Shown in pieces: positions 25,901-35,306 of a stretch of DNA of 38,361 bases (the first letter of the stretch is position 1; each line of letters begins with the position of its first letter). Under the pieces are notes generated by a model. It did not search any database, had not been told where the DNA came from, and saw nothing but the letters and a program-made list of their open reading frames with translations. This stretch comes from Zygnema circumcarinatum (Eukaryota > Streptophyta > Zygnematophyceae > Zygnematales > Zygnemataceae): NCBI GenBank assembly GCA_037447605.1, contig CM074810.1, positions 2,497,366 to 2,535,726 on the forward strand. Reading direction: 5' to 3'. A program made the translations under genes and the position numbers.

Positions 25901-26000
25901 AGCAGTCAATCGAGCTCGAAAGGGCAAAGCGGCTAAGTCAAAAGTGAATCGAGCTCGAAAGAGCAGCCTTAGGTCTGCGGTTCATCGAAAGCGAGCTTGA
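19967..26000 (+). CDS. tandem Agenet-domain chromatin-type protein
   Basis: Seven exons: 19967-20369, 20699-20754, 21084-21192, 21377-21623, 22205-22263, 24638-24741, 25074-26000. They total 1905 nt (634 aa) and phases match at every junction. Exon 1 encodes about five 18-24-residue acidic repeats (GNLxAQ...LxExG). Agenet 1 spans about residues 145-205: LTVGDKVE, then EEAGLKGAWWKGSIEQI, CFDDLLDDNG and KLKEWYPLNPP. Agenet 2 is about 258-320: LTRGDQIEVHIDDAWWEAVV, then VSVYYPGEDERDSIRFF. Agenet pairs are Tudor-like folds that in plants read histone marks. The last exon is Lys/Arg/Ser-rich and ends with three repeats like AKSKVNRARKGK, suited to nuclear and DNA binding. An in-frame TGA at 19940 precedes the start. 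The 59-nt exon 5 restores the Agenet motif exactly, which strongly supports the model. The exon 1 donor is less certain. Confidence 0.85.
21985..22045 (+). repeat. short TTTAGGG-like cluster in an Agenet-gene intron
   Basis: GGGTTTAGGGATAAGGGTTTAG and GGTTTAGGGTTTAAGG phrases lie in the intron before exon 5. Confidence 0.6.
22372..24613. repeat. 21-bp minisatellite filling an Agenet-gene intron (~107 copies)
   Basis: The unit core ATCCTTCAATTCAG is followed by ATTCTGC or ATCCTGC. Units are mostly exactly 21 bp, with occasional 3-12 bp losses (near 22973, 23033, 23286, 23514, 23570, 23840, 24113). The array starts 109 bp after the exon 5 donor and stops 24 bp before exon 6, so it makes up about 94% of this intron. 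The minus strand reads as Leu-Lys-Asp-Ala-Glu-Ser-Glu heptads until indels break the frame. I treat it as intronic, because splicing across it restores an Agenet motif exactly. Confidence 0.95.
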
Positions 26001-26487
26001 GCGAGTTGCGTTGAGAAAGCAAGAGTACGCAATTGCTGCCAATGTTGGGTAGAGTGGTGATGTAGATATGGCTTTACCAGATGTCATGATGCCGTTGCCA
26101 TAAATTGGGTTTTTAGGGTCCGCTGTCCAATTGGGACTCTATCGAAAAGGGTTGACGGATAGTGTTGGATACTTACAACTTTTCAGGGTCATAAGCGCTC
26201 TATAGAGATTTTTTGATCTTTTGGTCTTTTGATTTTTCGATCGTTTGTTTAGGAGTGAAAAAAACGAAAGTTTGATGTCTATATGCTTTTCACAAACATT
26301 TGAAACCCCCTGTGTGTACAAAAAAGTACTAAATTTTTTGATGCTTTCGCATGCTATGACAATCACAGGTTTGAAACTCCCCGTTTGTGCTCTTACAAAG
26401 TATTTTGCGATAGTTTTATTCGACGCTGTTGATATGTATACATGGTATGTGAGAGTCGTGTTTTTTTTAATTAAGCAAACTTTGCCT

Positions 26488-26570
26488 TCAGCAAGGTTTG
26501 AACCCTCGATCTCCCGACATTTACATTGCCAATTGTGTTCTTTAACCATAAAAGAGCCATGGCAAATGGC
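26488..26570 (-). repeat. degenerate tRNA-like segment (possible SINE head)
   Basis: On the minus strand an A-box-like TGGTTAAAGAAC is followed, about 40 nt later, by GAGGGTTCAAACC, a good pol III B box. The T arm pairs (CGAGG with CCTTG around GTTCAAA), but the anticodon stem does not fold convincingly and no matching acceptor stem is visible. It is more likely a tRNA-derived relic than a gene. Confidence 0.4.
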
Positions 26571-27112
26571 CATGGCCATACCCCCCCTTGCTGCCGTCGC
26601 CTCTGCTGCGGCCACGTGGCAGCACCTCGTTGCCTCTCCCCCGGGTTCCTTGTGATCACTGTGGCAGTTATTTCCGTCTTGTCTCGACATACATATGCGC
26701 GCGTGTCTCCTTCGTCCTACTCCCTTTTCTGTTTAACAAGTTGCATTCAAGTGCTTGTGTTGTGTTCAAGGCCTTTCATCACTTGGACCTACAAATCGTT
26801 GACCACACAACAGTGTAGGCAATCCGTACCATGCTTAAGGATCATGGTGTTTTTATAGTGGATTGCAATTACCCATTTTTTGGCTCTGATATGACTGTCA
26901 CGAACTCGTGGATGTGTTCTGACGATTAAAAGTCAACCGCGGGTGTACATTTTAGACCATACACTTGGCGGCATAAGAACGTCAATGGTGCCATAATAGG
27001 AGACATTTATTGAAAGAGAATAATGGGAGAATAAAATGTAGGAGGCTCTTTCCTTTGTCCTTAGGTCCATTGGGTCCAGTTAGTTCCTCATAGTTTCCCA
27101 TGATGTTGATTT

Positions 27113-27264
27113 TGTCTTTTTTTGAAGGGCTTGGACATCTTTTGTCGTTTTGTGAAGGCCTTGGACTGGGAGGGGTGCCCTATTTTGTCGTTTTGTGAAG
27201 GGCCTGAACAGAATGGATGTCATCTTTTGTCGTTTTGTGAAAGGTTTTGGACTGGGAGGGATCC
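27113..27264 (+). repeat. ~45-bp tandem repeat with TTTGTCGTTTTGTGAA
   Basis: Three units containing TTTTGTCGTTTTGTGAAGG, two of them followed by TTGGACTGGGAGGG, plus a degenerate fourth at the left end (TTGAAGGGCTTGGACATC). Confidence 0.7.
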
Positions 27265-27977
27265 TAAATTCTGAATCTTACCGACATTTTCGAGATTGCA
27301 CCGACAATTCGAACTTTCGCCGACACATTAGCAGAAGCTAGAAGCGGGGAAGCAGAAAATCCAAAGTAATGTTGTCGGTGGGATAGCCGACCGACAATTC
27401 AAAACTTTCATTGTCACGTAAACATATGCTTGGAAGCACAAACCCCAATAATGTGTTGTCGACAGGGTGGTGCACGGACATTCTCAAGTCCAGCACGGCA
27501 GATCTCACCGACGCTACACGTCAAATTTCGGATTCACAACCAGCCGGCTAGTCCGAGTGGATTGTGCCACCGACATCCACGTCAGACTCACAGTGCCACG
27601 GGGACTTGTGATGTGCATTTGAGGGCCTAAAGGACGGTATGCGCACATACTATACGGATTGTACAGCACGACCTTAGGATCATAATTGAAAAATAAAATA
27701 CTCCGGAAAAAATTGACATAATTGAATTTCTTTGGGGATAAAAGCGGCCAGTTTCCACATACAAAGACGTTTCCTTGTTGCGAAAGTGCGAAATAGCATC
27801 AGCCAATAGTAATCTGCCACGTGTCGTACTGTACACGTGGCCCATTTCCATTGGAAGGTGGTCGGTCAATAGTAAAAGGATGAAGGGATGAAGGTCGAGA
27901 AAGGCTGTCAGAGAGGGAGAGGAAGCCTAAAAACCCTACAAGCTGTGGGGGACCAAGAGGACGGTAAGGGGTCCCTG

Positions 27978-28258
27978 CGGAGAGGGAGAGGGAGAGGGAG
28001 AGGGAGAGGGAGAGGGAGAGGGAGGGGGAGGGGGAGGGGAAGGGAGGGAGAGGGACAGAGAGGAGCAGTCTCCTGCTTCTCTGGGCAGAGAAAATTTAAT
28101 TGATTACTTTCTGAAGCCCCTCGACAACTTTTTATATTTTCTTAAAAGAGTAGAGGCAGGAGACTGCTCCTACCTGTTCCTCTCCCTCCTCCCCTCTCCC
28201 TCTCCCTCTCCCTCTCCCTCTCCCTCTCCCTCTCCCTCTCCCTCTCCCTCTCCCTTTC
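27978..28258. repeat. foldback inverted repeat with GGGAGA/TCTCCC arms
   Basis: The left arm (GAGAGG)n ends in AGGAGCAGTCTCCTGC (near 28061). The right arm begins GCAGGAGACTGCTCCT (near 28156) and continues into (CCTCTC)n. The loop is about 65 bp. Arms of about 100 bp could form a large hairpin; no terminal duplication was recognised. Confidence 0.65.
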
Positions 28259-28259
28259 G

Positions 28260-29442
28260 TCCAAGCTCCTCCTGCCGCTACCTTCCCCTACCCCGCCTTC
28301 CATTCCCATGTCTAGCTTTGAAGAAGTACTAGGATTGGGTCTGCAGTTAGTTGCAGGAGGAGGACAGCTGGCAGCGAAGGAAGAGAACAGTCCGGGCTTA
28401 GAGGGAGAGCTCCCTCTCCCCAAGTACTCTCGCGCATGCATTCCGTCTAGGAGGGCAGCAAGCTTCCTGCCATGGCCAGCAGCCATGGAGTGAGGCTGGC
28501 CGCCTCTCGCCTTCTTTTTTTTGGAGGGATTTGAGACGGCTACAAGCTGAAGGTTCGCAACTCAATAGCAAGCATTCACATTATTTTTGCAAAAGCGAAA
28601 TTTTATGCACAAATCAGGATGGAAACGACAGATAAAGAGAAAAGAGATGTACATTAATAAGATGGAAAACAAAAACATTTCCTTGGACTGAACAAGTCCT
28701 TAAGTAAAAACTAAAACATATGACCCCAGAAAATACTTAAACTATCGCAAAACAATATTTATAGCCCCAAAATATGATGAGATCACTTCAGAAAACCCAA
28801 ATGACCCTGCTTATCTAATCTCCCTTAATCCTCCATTAATGCTATACCCTTATGTCTGATAGAATATTCGCTCTCAGTTGAAAGGTTGCAAAAGCAACTG
28901 TCAGAAGCCTTTTCTGAGATGAACTGCTTGAACTTTTGTGCGGATTAGAGATCGTCCTCTCTATCTCCCGCTTGCAATTCCAGCAGAAACCGCAATCACA
29001 TTCACCTCAAAATGTGAAAAATCCTTCCTTTAAGCGGTGGTTCCACAAGGATTGCCTGCAAAGGTCCACCCCCAATGCGAGTCAGCGAAACATACTTGAT
29101 CTGTTGTTTCAGAACAGAAAGGGAAACGGAATCAGAGGTAAATAAAATGGACCTGATGTTCACGCCCTATCGTTACCCTCCCGGATGTCAAGGTTGGATT
29201 AGGGTTAGGGTTCGGGTTAGGGTTAGGGTAAGGGTTAGGACTAGGTTTAAGAGCCGTGCTCTATATGACACAGTTCAGTTTAGTTTAGAAATCTATCCAA
29301 TGCATTCTGGTCACATACAGAATCTGTTTTTGCAGATGTGATATGTCCTGGCAAACTGTTGAACCTAAACTCAGCTAAACCACCATGAGAGTTCGGCCCT
29401 TAGGAAAAGTATTGACTTTAGAGTTGACTTTAGAGTTAAACT
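28260..29442. other. intergenic, no supported gene
   Basis: No exon is supported. A 61-codon open stretch at 28308-28493 has no recognisable motif. The right part holds the TTAGGG-like repeats and probably the 3' untranslated region of gene D. Confidence 0.4.
29198..29249 (+). repeat. TTAGGG interstitial repeats
   Basis: Near-perfect GGGTTA units (GATTAGGGTTAGGGTTCGGG and onwards). This is the six-base vertebrate-type unit, unlike the seven-base TTTAGGG-like and nine-base TTTTTAGGG arrays elsewhere in the window. Confidence 0.8.
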
Positions 29443-31302
29443 CTAGAGTTGAACCCCACATGAAGCTGTTCCGGATATGGCGTTGGTGTTGATCGCCTTG
29501 TTCAACGAGGTGGACTTGAGAACGCAAGTGTTGGCGGCGGGTCCACTCAGCGTGTAGGCGAAGGCCGTACACTTTGGCTCGGCCTTGCATTTGGCGCAGC
29601 ACGCCTCCTTAGACGTGACAGCTGTCACGGTCTTCAGGTCAAAGCCGCGGTAGCTATAGCCCTGGTCGTAGGTGCAGGTAGTGGTACCCACTGAAAAAAA
29701 AAAAAAAACAAACAAAAATGTTTATTGGTGGGTCTTCCTGACAAGCATTAGGAAGAGGAGGTGCGAAGATAAATGTTAAATTTGTTGAAGTTACGTTTTT
29801 TGAAGTCATTTTGATTGTCTTTAAGTTAGGTTATTTTTGGGTATCTGTGGTAATATGTTAAGCTTTTTTTTTTTTTTTTAGACGTACCGGCGGAGGTGGC
29901 GGAGACCATATTGGGAGTCGAAACTCTGTTATTGGTCGCGAATTTTAGGTCGCAGTTTTTCGCTCTGTCCCCCGTTGTGAAGTAAGAGAAGGCGACGCAT
30001 TTTATGGTGGCTGTGCACCAATAGCAGCAGCTCTCCTTGTTGGGGACATTGGGAAAAGTTGAAATGTTGAACAATGGGTATTCATACCCACTCTCGAAGG
30101 TACATGTTCCTGCACAAGTTGCAGCAGCCAAGTTTATACATGTTAGAATTCAAAAGCGAAGGCTTAATCGACTCAATGTGTTGGTGCTCATGCCCGGACG
30201 GGAGGGAGAGGAGGGAGGGAGGGAGGGAGGGAGGGAAAGAAAGGGAGGAAGGGAAGGGATGAGGGAAGGAAGGGAGAGAGGGAGGAAGGGAGGGACACAG
30301 GGAAGGAGGGAGAGAGGGAAAGAAGGAAGGAGGGAGGGAAGGGAGGAAGGAAGGGAGGGAAAGAGGGAGGGAAGGAGGGAGAGAGGGAGGGAGGGAAGGG
30401 ATGGAGGAAAGGCAGGAAGGTGGGGAGAAAGGGGAGGAAGGGACGGGCACAGGGAGGGAGGGAGAGAGGGAAAGAAGGAAGGAGGGAGGGAAGGAAGAAA
30501 GGAGGGAGGGAAAGAGGGAGGGAGGGAAGGGATGGAGGGAAGGGAGGAAGGGAGGGAGAGAGGGAAGGGACGAAGGGAGGGACGGGAGGGAGGAGGGAGC
30601 GAAGGGTGGAGAGAGGGAGGGAGGGACGGAGGGACGGAGGGAGGGAGCGAGGGAGGGAGGGAGGGAGGGAGGGATGCACAAGAACACCAACATCGCCTGC
30701 TGATTGTTTGATGTGTACCTGTTGCCACGCCGGAGGTGGCTGTTGGGTCCGCCACGGGGTTGTTGATGGCCTTCTTTAGAACGCATTTGTTGGCGTTAAC
30801 GCCGCTCACAAAGAAGGTGAATGCACTGCAGCCGGCGGTCTTGCGGCACTCGAGGCAGCACTCGTCCCGGCTGTCAAGGGAGGGGACGGTGGAGAGGTCG
30901 TTGCCGGGAAAGTTGAACCCCGCCTGAAAAGTGCAGCCTGCATTACCCCAATAAAGAAAAAAAGACTTAGTGGGAACTTTAGTCGGAACTTTAGTCGGAA
31001 CGTAGTAATATAAGTTGCGATCAGCTCGAGATGAAGCTCTTAAACTGTAAGCTATGATTTGGTTTTACAATGCAGAAAAATCGCAAGATTTGGGACTCCG
31101 TAATGAAGAAAGGTGATTTTTTTGTTGCCTGACTGAAGGCTGGAAAGGATCGAATAAGAAGTTTTGACCTCAAAAAGCAAAAACCTAAAAGACCTAAAAG
31201 CTGATGATTGCCAAAAACCTAAAAAAATGGTAGTCAGTTACTGAGGAAAGCAGCCTCTAAAGCATTTTTCTTACTGGGTATTACTCTTTTCCACTCTTAA
31301 TA

Positions 31303-31376
<74 letters not shown>

Positions 31377-31937
31377 CTCTGCTGGCACTTTCCTCTCCCT
31401 CTCTTTCTCTCCTATCTCTCTGTTACTCGATTTATCCCTCTACCGTCTCTCTTCCCCTCTCCCTCTGCCTCTCTCTATCCTACTCTCACTCTCTCCCTCC
31501 ATACACTGCGCTAAAATTGCTTCTAATTTTTGCAGATTTAGGGTCCAAGTATTCGCATTAAGCAACAACCCCCCCTAAGCTTTAGTCATGTCCAGAAGAA
31601 TCTTTGGAAATTTTGAACTTTTTTAAAAAACAGGAAACTATTGCTTCGAGAAGAAAGTGGATATTAGACTCCAAAAAAGACTGAACTTTTAGGTCCTTTA
31701 AAAACACCAAGGAAGCTGTTTTTCCTTCACTGCTACCTCTAAAGTAAAACGGTAAGAAAAAAATAAATGAATATAAATAATATATTAGTAATACAGTATA
31801 GCACTAAATTACTATTTTTATAAAATTAAGACAAGGAAGATAATGGAAACAAAAAAAAAGTTACCTTGTGCGAGCGCCTTCACAACAAGGAGCTGAACAA
31901 GTGCCAAGAGGAGGATGGAGGAAGCCATGGAAGCCAT
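29443..31937 (-). CDS. gene D: secreted three-domain PAN/Apple-like protein
   Basis: Minus-strand exons 31937-31865, 30937-30719, 30109-29888 and 29690-29443 total 762 nt (253 aa), phase 1 throughout. Signal peptide: MASMASSILLLALVQLLVVK then ALAQ (73-nt exon, as in gene E). Domain 1: GCTFQAGFNFPG...DECCLECRKTAGC...ANKCVLKKAINN. Domain 2: GTCTFESGYEYPLF...KESCCYWCTATIKC. Domain 3: TTCTYDQGYSYRGFDLKTV...KEACCAKCKAEPKC...NTCVLKS. Unlike A-C there is no separate tail exon: domain 3 reads straight into ASCGVQL and a stop. A weak donor (TCAT|GTGGGG) could allow an unseen further exon. Sequence features place it with gene E in a second subfamily. Confidence 0.85.
30192..30675. repeat. (GGGA)n repeat in gene D intron 2
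   Basis: About 480 bp of GGGA/GGAA/GAGA units, purine-only on the plus strand. The long open frames (Glu/Gly/Arg or Pro/Ser/Leu) are artefacts of composition. Confidence 0.92.
31304..31364. repeat. (CT)n microsatellite in gene D intron 1
   Basis: About 30 uninterrupted CT dinucleotides, followed by a pyrimidine-rich tail to about 31500. It lies inside the 927-bp first intron of gene D. Confidence 0.92.
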
Positions 31938-32186
31938 CTCGCCAACGGAAATTTGTTTAAGGAGAACGGAATTTCTCTGAATATACAAGTCACATGGAAC
32001 GCCACGTCAGCTCAAGCAACGCTGTACCGTACCTGCCAGCCGGCACCTTCCGTTAGATTCAACGGCAAACTGAGAATCACAAAAAAATAAAAAAGGCAAA
32101 CTATCTCACCTTGTATTCTTTCGCCTTCTCTCCCCCTCTCTCACTCCCTCTCCCTCTCTCTCCCTTTACCTCTCTCTCTCTCACTC

Positions 32187-32193
32187 TATATAT
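32187..32193 (-). promoter_or_regulatory. TATA box candidate for gene D
   Basis: TATATAT lies 250 bp upstream of the gene D start. The plus strand between is CT-rich, so the coding-strand leader is GA-rich, as in gene E. Confidence 0.5.
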
Positions 32194-32259
32194 CTCTCAC
32201 TCTCTCCCTCTCTCTCACTCTCTCTCCCACAGGTTTTAGTTCAAGCAGCAGCTGCAGAT

Positions 32260-33570
32260 TGCCGCTTCCCCGCCTTCCCGCGCTCTAAATAGACCGCCGC
32301 CGCTACAGTAACCGCGTGAGGTCTAAATCTGTACGGATGGAAGGTAGACCCAGAACGGAATTTAACTGCCCGACCAATCCCTTCACGCCACGTATGCGCG
32401 ACTGCCGAATTCTTCGGTGGTCGTTTGTCGCCGTCGAACTGCCGCCGGGCCGGACCGTCTCCAAATGTCGGCGAATCGGCAGCGGCCACCGGCCGGCACA
32501 TGGCCGTGTGGTCGCTATACGACAAAACATGTGCCCCTTGAAAATTTTCTGCTGGGATTCGGACATGTCGGATTGGGTATGATGAGACAAAATAGTACAA
32601 ACAATTAATTTTTGAGTAGAACAGGACTTTTTAGAGGGAGTGTAACTTTGAGAATTGGCCATTTTTTAAATAAAGTACTCATTTTGGTTTACGCTTGGAG
32701 GAAGTTTTGGCGTGGGCATTAAATTAGCCAATTAGAAACTGCCACGTAAGCACACTTTCACGTGGACCTGCTAGAGTGGATCCTAGATCAATGATTCTTG
32801 ACTTGTCAAAATGGAGGTACAGTAGTGTAAGGACAATTTCCGAGGGTAGCCCAGAGCCCAAAAACATAGACCTCACGCATCCGTACATGGGGGGACGTAG
32901 GTGTGGAAATTTCGTCCGACGTTTGTCGGGATGCTTGCTTGAAATTCGCACAAAAAGACAAAAATATACCACCAATGTCGGTCGTGCTGATTTGGCGAGT
33001 CCCACTTTCTCAAAGCAGACAAAAAAATCATTTGGACGTTCTTAAATGGAATGTCGGTAGAAATCACCAGACCCCGCCACGTTGCACATTCTTTTGACGA
33101 ATTTAATGCTTATCACACGTGTCGTGCAGAGCGCGTAGCCACGTGGCATCCAACTTCATCCACGTCACTCATTCGTACATTTGACCAATATCGAAGTTGA
33201 CTCTGGCCAATCCCAGCGCGCCACGTCGAACCGTCGCTATCTCTGCTGGCCGGCGAACTTCCGGTCGGCCGGCGGCCTGAGGGAGTCCGACCGCCTCCCG
33301 CCGGCCGAGGCCACCTCGCAACGCGCCAAAATCGCTAAACGCCAAACACCACAGCGGTCAAATTTTGACTACCGTACATTTTGAAGCGCCAAGTGCGCTT
33401 GGGTTGCCACGTGGCATAGTCGCTTATTGGCCTTGCCGAAGAGGCGGAGCCAGTGGGCGCCTGCCACGCGGCAGCCAGTGGGCTACGATCGATCTAGGAA
33501 CGTCGTAGGTCGGTGCTTGAATGGCCGTACGAGGTCCTAATACACGTTTCGTTCAACAACGCGGTAACTC
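32260..33570. other. intergenic, no supported gene
   Basis: No exon is supported. GC-rich patches carry TGTCGG boxes (near 32465, 32976 and 33053), ATACGACAAAAC near 32518, and several GCCACGTGGC G-box-like sites (near 33138 and 33408). It is probably the promoter side of gene D and of the decayed copy to its right. Confidence 0.45.
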
Positions 33571-33791
33571 ATTCGTATGGCACTCTCTCTCATTCTCTCT
33601 CTCCATCTCTCGCTCTTCCTCCCCCCCTCTCTCTCTCTCACTCTCTCTCCCTCTCTCTCCTTTCCTTTCTCTTTCTCTTGCCCTCTCCCTCCCCCTTCTC
33701 CCGCTCTCCCTCTCTTTTCTCGCCTCCCTCACCCCGCCTTGCTCCACATAGAGGGGCTCAAATCAATCACTCCCTTCGTCCTCCTCCAGCT

Positions 33792-33868
33792 ATGGCCGCC
33801 AGGACATGTCCCACACGCAGCCATGGCGGCGCCCCCTTCCCTCACCCTCCGCACACCTCCTGTTGACG
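33792..33868 (+). pseudogene. decayed Apple-family signal-peptide exon
   Basis: After a CT-rich tract (33582-33720) like the leaders of genes B and C, an ATG at 33792 is followed by ACGCAGCCATGGCGGC, which is identical to part of the gene C signal exon, and by a donor G|GTGAGAG. The span is 77 nt instead of 70, so the frame at the donor is wrong and the first frame stops early (TGA at 33864). Taken with the decayed domain exon at 34667 it suggests a dead sixth family member; alone it is weak. Confidence 0.4.
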
Positions 33869-34017
33869 GTGAGAGCACATCAAGGTTTGTGGTACTCACT
33901 CAGATCATGTATGGGATGTACTGCATAGTGCGACGATGGCTCACCATAGTACGACGCTTGGGAGCGTGCGACAATGCGAGGCGATGTCGCAGGACCAGTC
34001 GCATGGGCTTTCGGATC

Positions 34018-34098
34018 GTACGGACAAGTACGGAAAAGTACGGACATGTACGGATGTGTATGAAATGTACGGGCTTGGGATGTACGGCTGGTTGTACG
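34018..34098 (+). repeat. cluster of GTACGG motifs
   Basis: GTAC occurs seven times (near 34018, 34028, 34038, 34048, 34067, 34082, 34095), the first four at exact 10-bp spacing as GTACGGA-type units. It may be a small tandem repeat or a cluster of sites for SBP-type factors, whose core site is GTAC. Confidence 0.6.
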
Positions 34099-34111
34099 GA
34101 CGCTGAGTTAA

Positions 34112-34262
34112 GGCTGAGTGGTCCAGGCTTGTATGATAAAAAGCCTGCAGGATTTATTTATTGGAGGGATGGAGGGTTTACAGAGGCTGGTAATGAAAAG
34201 CTGTGCGCTTAACTATTGAGCTGTACCTTCATGATTATCCTTAATAGAGTTTTATGGCCCGT
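34112..34262 (-). repeat. dispersed repeat, copy 2 (inverted relative to copy 1)
   Basis: The minus strand aligns in order with 13893-14029: ATTAAGGATAATCATGAAGG, then TACAGCTCAATAGTTAAG, GCACAGCTTTTCA and CATACAAGCCTGGACCA. It is diverged and carries a small insertion in its middle. Confidence 0.55.
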
Positions 34263-34440
34263 AAGGCTTTCTCCATATGTTCTGCATTTGTATGTGTTCT
34301 ATTTTGCTTGTATGCTTCTTGATTGCTTTGAGTTTGCAGTTTGTTCTAACTCATGCTTTGAAGGATTTGGACGACAGAAAGAGCAGTAAAACCCTATCTC
34401 CTCCCTCCCGCTGCACTACAGCAGCATTGGTATCGCTCAC

Positions 34441-34519
34441 AACCTAAAAACCCTAAAAACCCTAAAAACCCTAAAAACCCTAAAAACCCTAAAAACCCTA
34501 AAAACCCTAAAAACCCTAA
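34441..34519. repeat. (AAAAACCCT)n nonamer array
   Basis: About eight perfect copies of AAAAACCCT (TTTTTAGGG on the other strand). The unit is a lengthened version of plant-type telomere repeats; nothing indicates a chromosome end here. Confidence 0.9.
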
Positions 34520-34666
34520 AAGCTCTGTAACTCGATAAGAGCAGCGACCTCTTCAGATTGGGGGCAGATTTGCATTCACTCTTGCAGATTAAGAATCGAT
34601 TTTATCGCAAACCATCACTCTCTGCTTCTTTCTAAGGTTGTTGGTTCCATGTGTGAACGACTGAAG

Positions 34667-34825
34667 GATTGTGCATGTGCGCCTATGCAGATGATGGGTG
34701 CGACTACCGTGGCTTTGACATGAAGAAACAAATTCCTAACTTGCTTCCGATTGGCCTGCTGCCCTGCCTCAAACGGGCAGCCAAAAGTGCTCTGTTTCTT
34801 AAACCTGTATCGTGAGGGGCCGTAA
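34667..34825 (+). pseudogene. decayed PAN/Apple domain-3 exon
   Basis: One frame reads CAYADDGCDYRGFDMKK, matching the domain-3 start CTYEDGFDYKGFELK of gene A. The neighbouring frame then reads ACCPASNGQPKVLCF and YREGP, matching ACCAACRGTPPCAAF and SRTGP of genes B/C. A single-base frameshift near 34741-34753 separates the two halves, and a stop follows at 34821-34823. Several cysteines are lost. It is a relic of the Apple family, in the same direction as the broken signal exon at 33792. Confidence 0.55.
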
Positions 34826-34840
34826 AGATCTTCCATCCTC

Positions 34841-34953
34841 TTTAGGGTTTTTAGGGTTTTTAGGGTTAAGTCGTCCTGCAGGAACAAAGTCACGAGATGA
34901 GCAACATCTCGTGCCATCATCATCATCTTAAAACCCTAAAAACCCTAAAAACA
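34841..34953. repeat. inverted pair of TTTTTAGGG repeats around a perfect hairpin
   Basis: The left arm 34841-34868 (TTTAGGGTTTTTAGGG...) and right arm 34928-34953 (AAAACCCTAAAAACCC...) are reverse complements. Between them lies a perfect stem-loop: CACGAGATG (34891-34899), loop AGCAA, CATCTCGTG (34905-34913). Confidence 0.75.
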
Positions 34954-35296
34954 AACAAACGGGTACAAGCACACCCATGCGCCTCTCACGTGCACTTGAA
35001 GCATGCGAAATACTTTTGCTGCATTGACATTCAGATGAATGCTCGCGAATGCTTGCGTCCCAGCATAATAGAAGCAGCATAACCGCGAAAAATGCACGAA
35101 TTAAACAGGTAGAACTTGGGTCATGTGCGCATGGCTAATTTTTCCCATGCTTTAAAAAAATCGTGCTGAACTTGCGGCAGTCAAAAATCACTTCCTAGTG
35201 CTCCCCCCTAAAAATATGACCATTTTAAACGAACTCACTTTAAGCGGCCAGTTTTTACGCCTTAAGATGGCCATTGAGCGCCTTGCAGAGTGAGGA

Positions 35297-35306
35297 TATA
35301 TATAAG
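35297..35306 (+). promoter_or_regulatory. orphan TATA-like element TATATATAAG
   Basis: A strong TATA-like string with a second (TTATATAAAAA) at 35410-35420, the latter directly followed by an ACGACAAAGG box. No downstream gene could be supported on either strand, so this is an orphan promoter candidate. Confidence 0.3.

Larger units (their letters stand above)
26001..27880. other. intergenic, no supported gene
   Basis: Beyond the 3' end of the Agenet gene I find no supported exon. Contents noted separately: a tRNA-like segment (26488-26570), a ~45-bp tandem repeat (27113-27264) and ACCGACA boxes near 27280-27325. Two G-box-like cores sit in gccacgtgtc and acacgtggcc near 27816-27843. Confidence 0.45.

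Noticed and set aside
26488-26570. Functional tRNA gene
   Set aside because: Good A and B boxes but the anticodon stem and acceptor stem do not pair; kept only as a tRNA-like relic.
26139-26690. 183-codon minus-strand open frame
   Set aside because: It overlaps the tRNA-like relic, has no domain, and its composition resembles intergenic DNA.
28308-28493. 61-codon open frame
   Set aside because: Short, no recognisable motif, no splice-compatible partner; could be real but is unsupported.
33577-34212. A 211-codon open frame on the plus strand
   Set aside because: Its first third is CT-repeat translation and the remainder crosses the GTACGG cluster and the dispersed repeat copy; no domain is visible.
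34441-34519. True telomere end
   Set aside because: The array is internal, short, and surrounded by unique sequence and gene relics.
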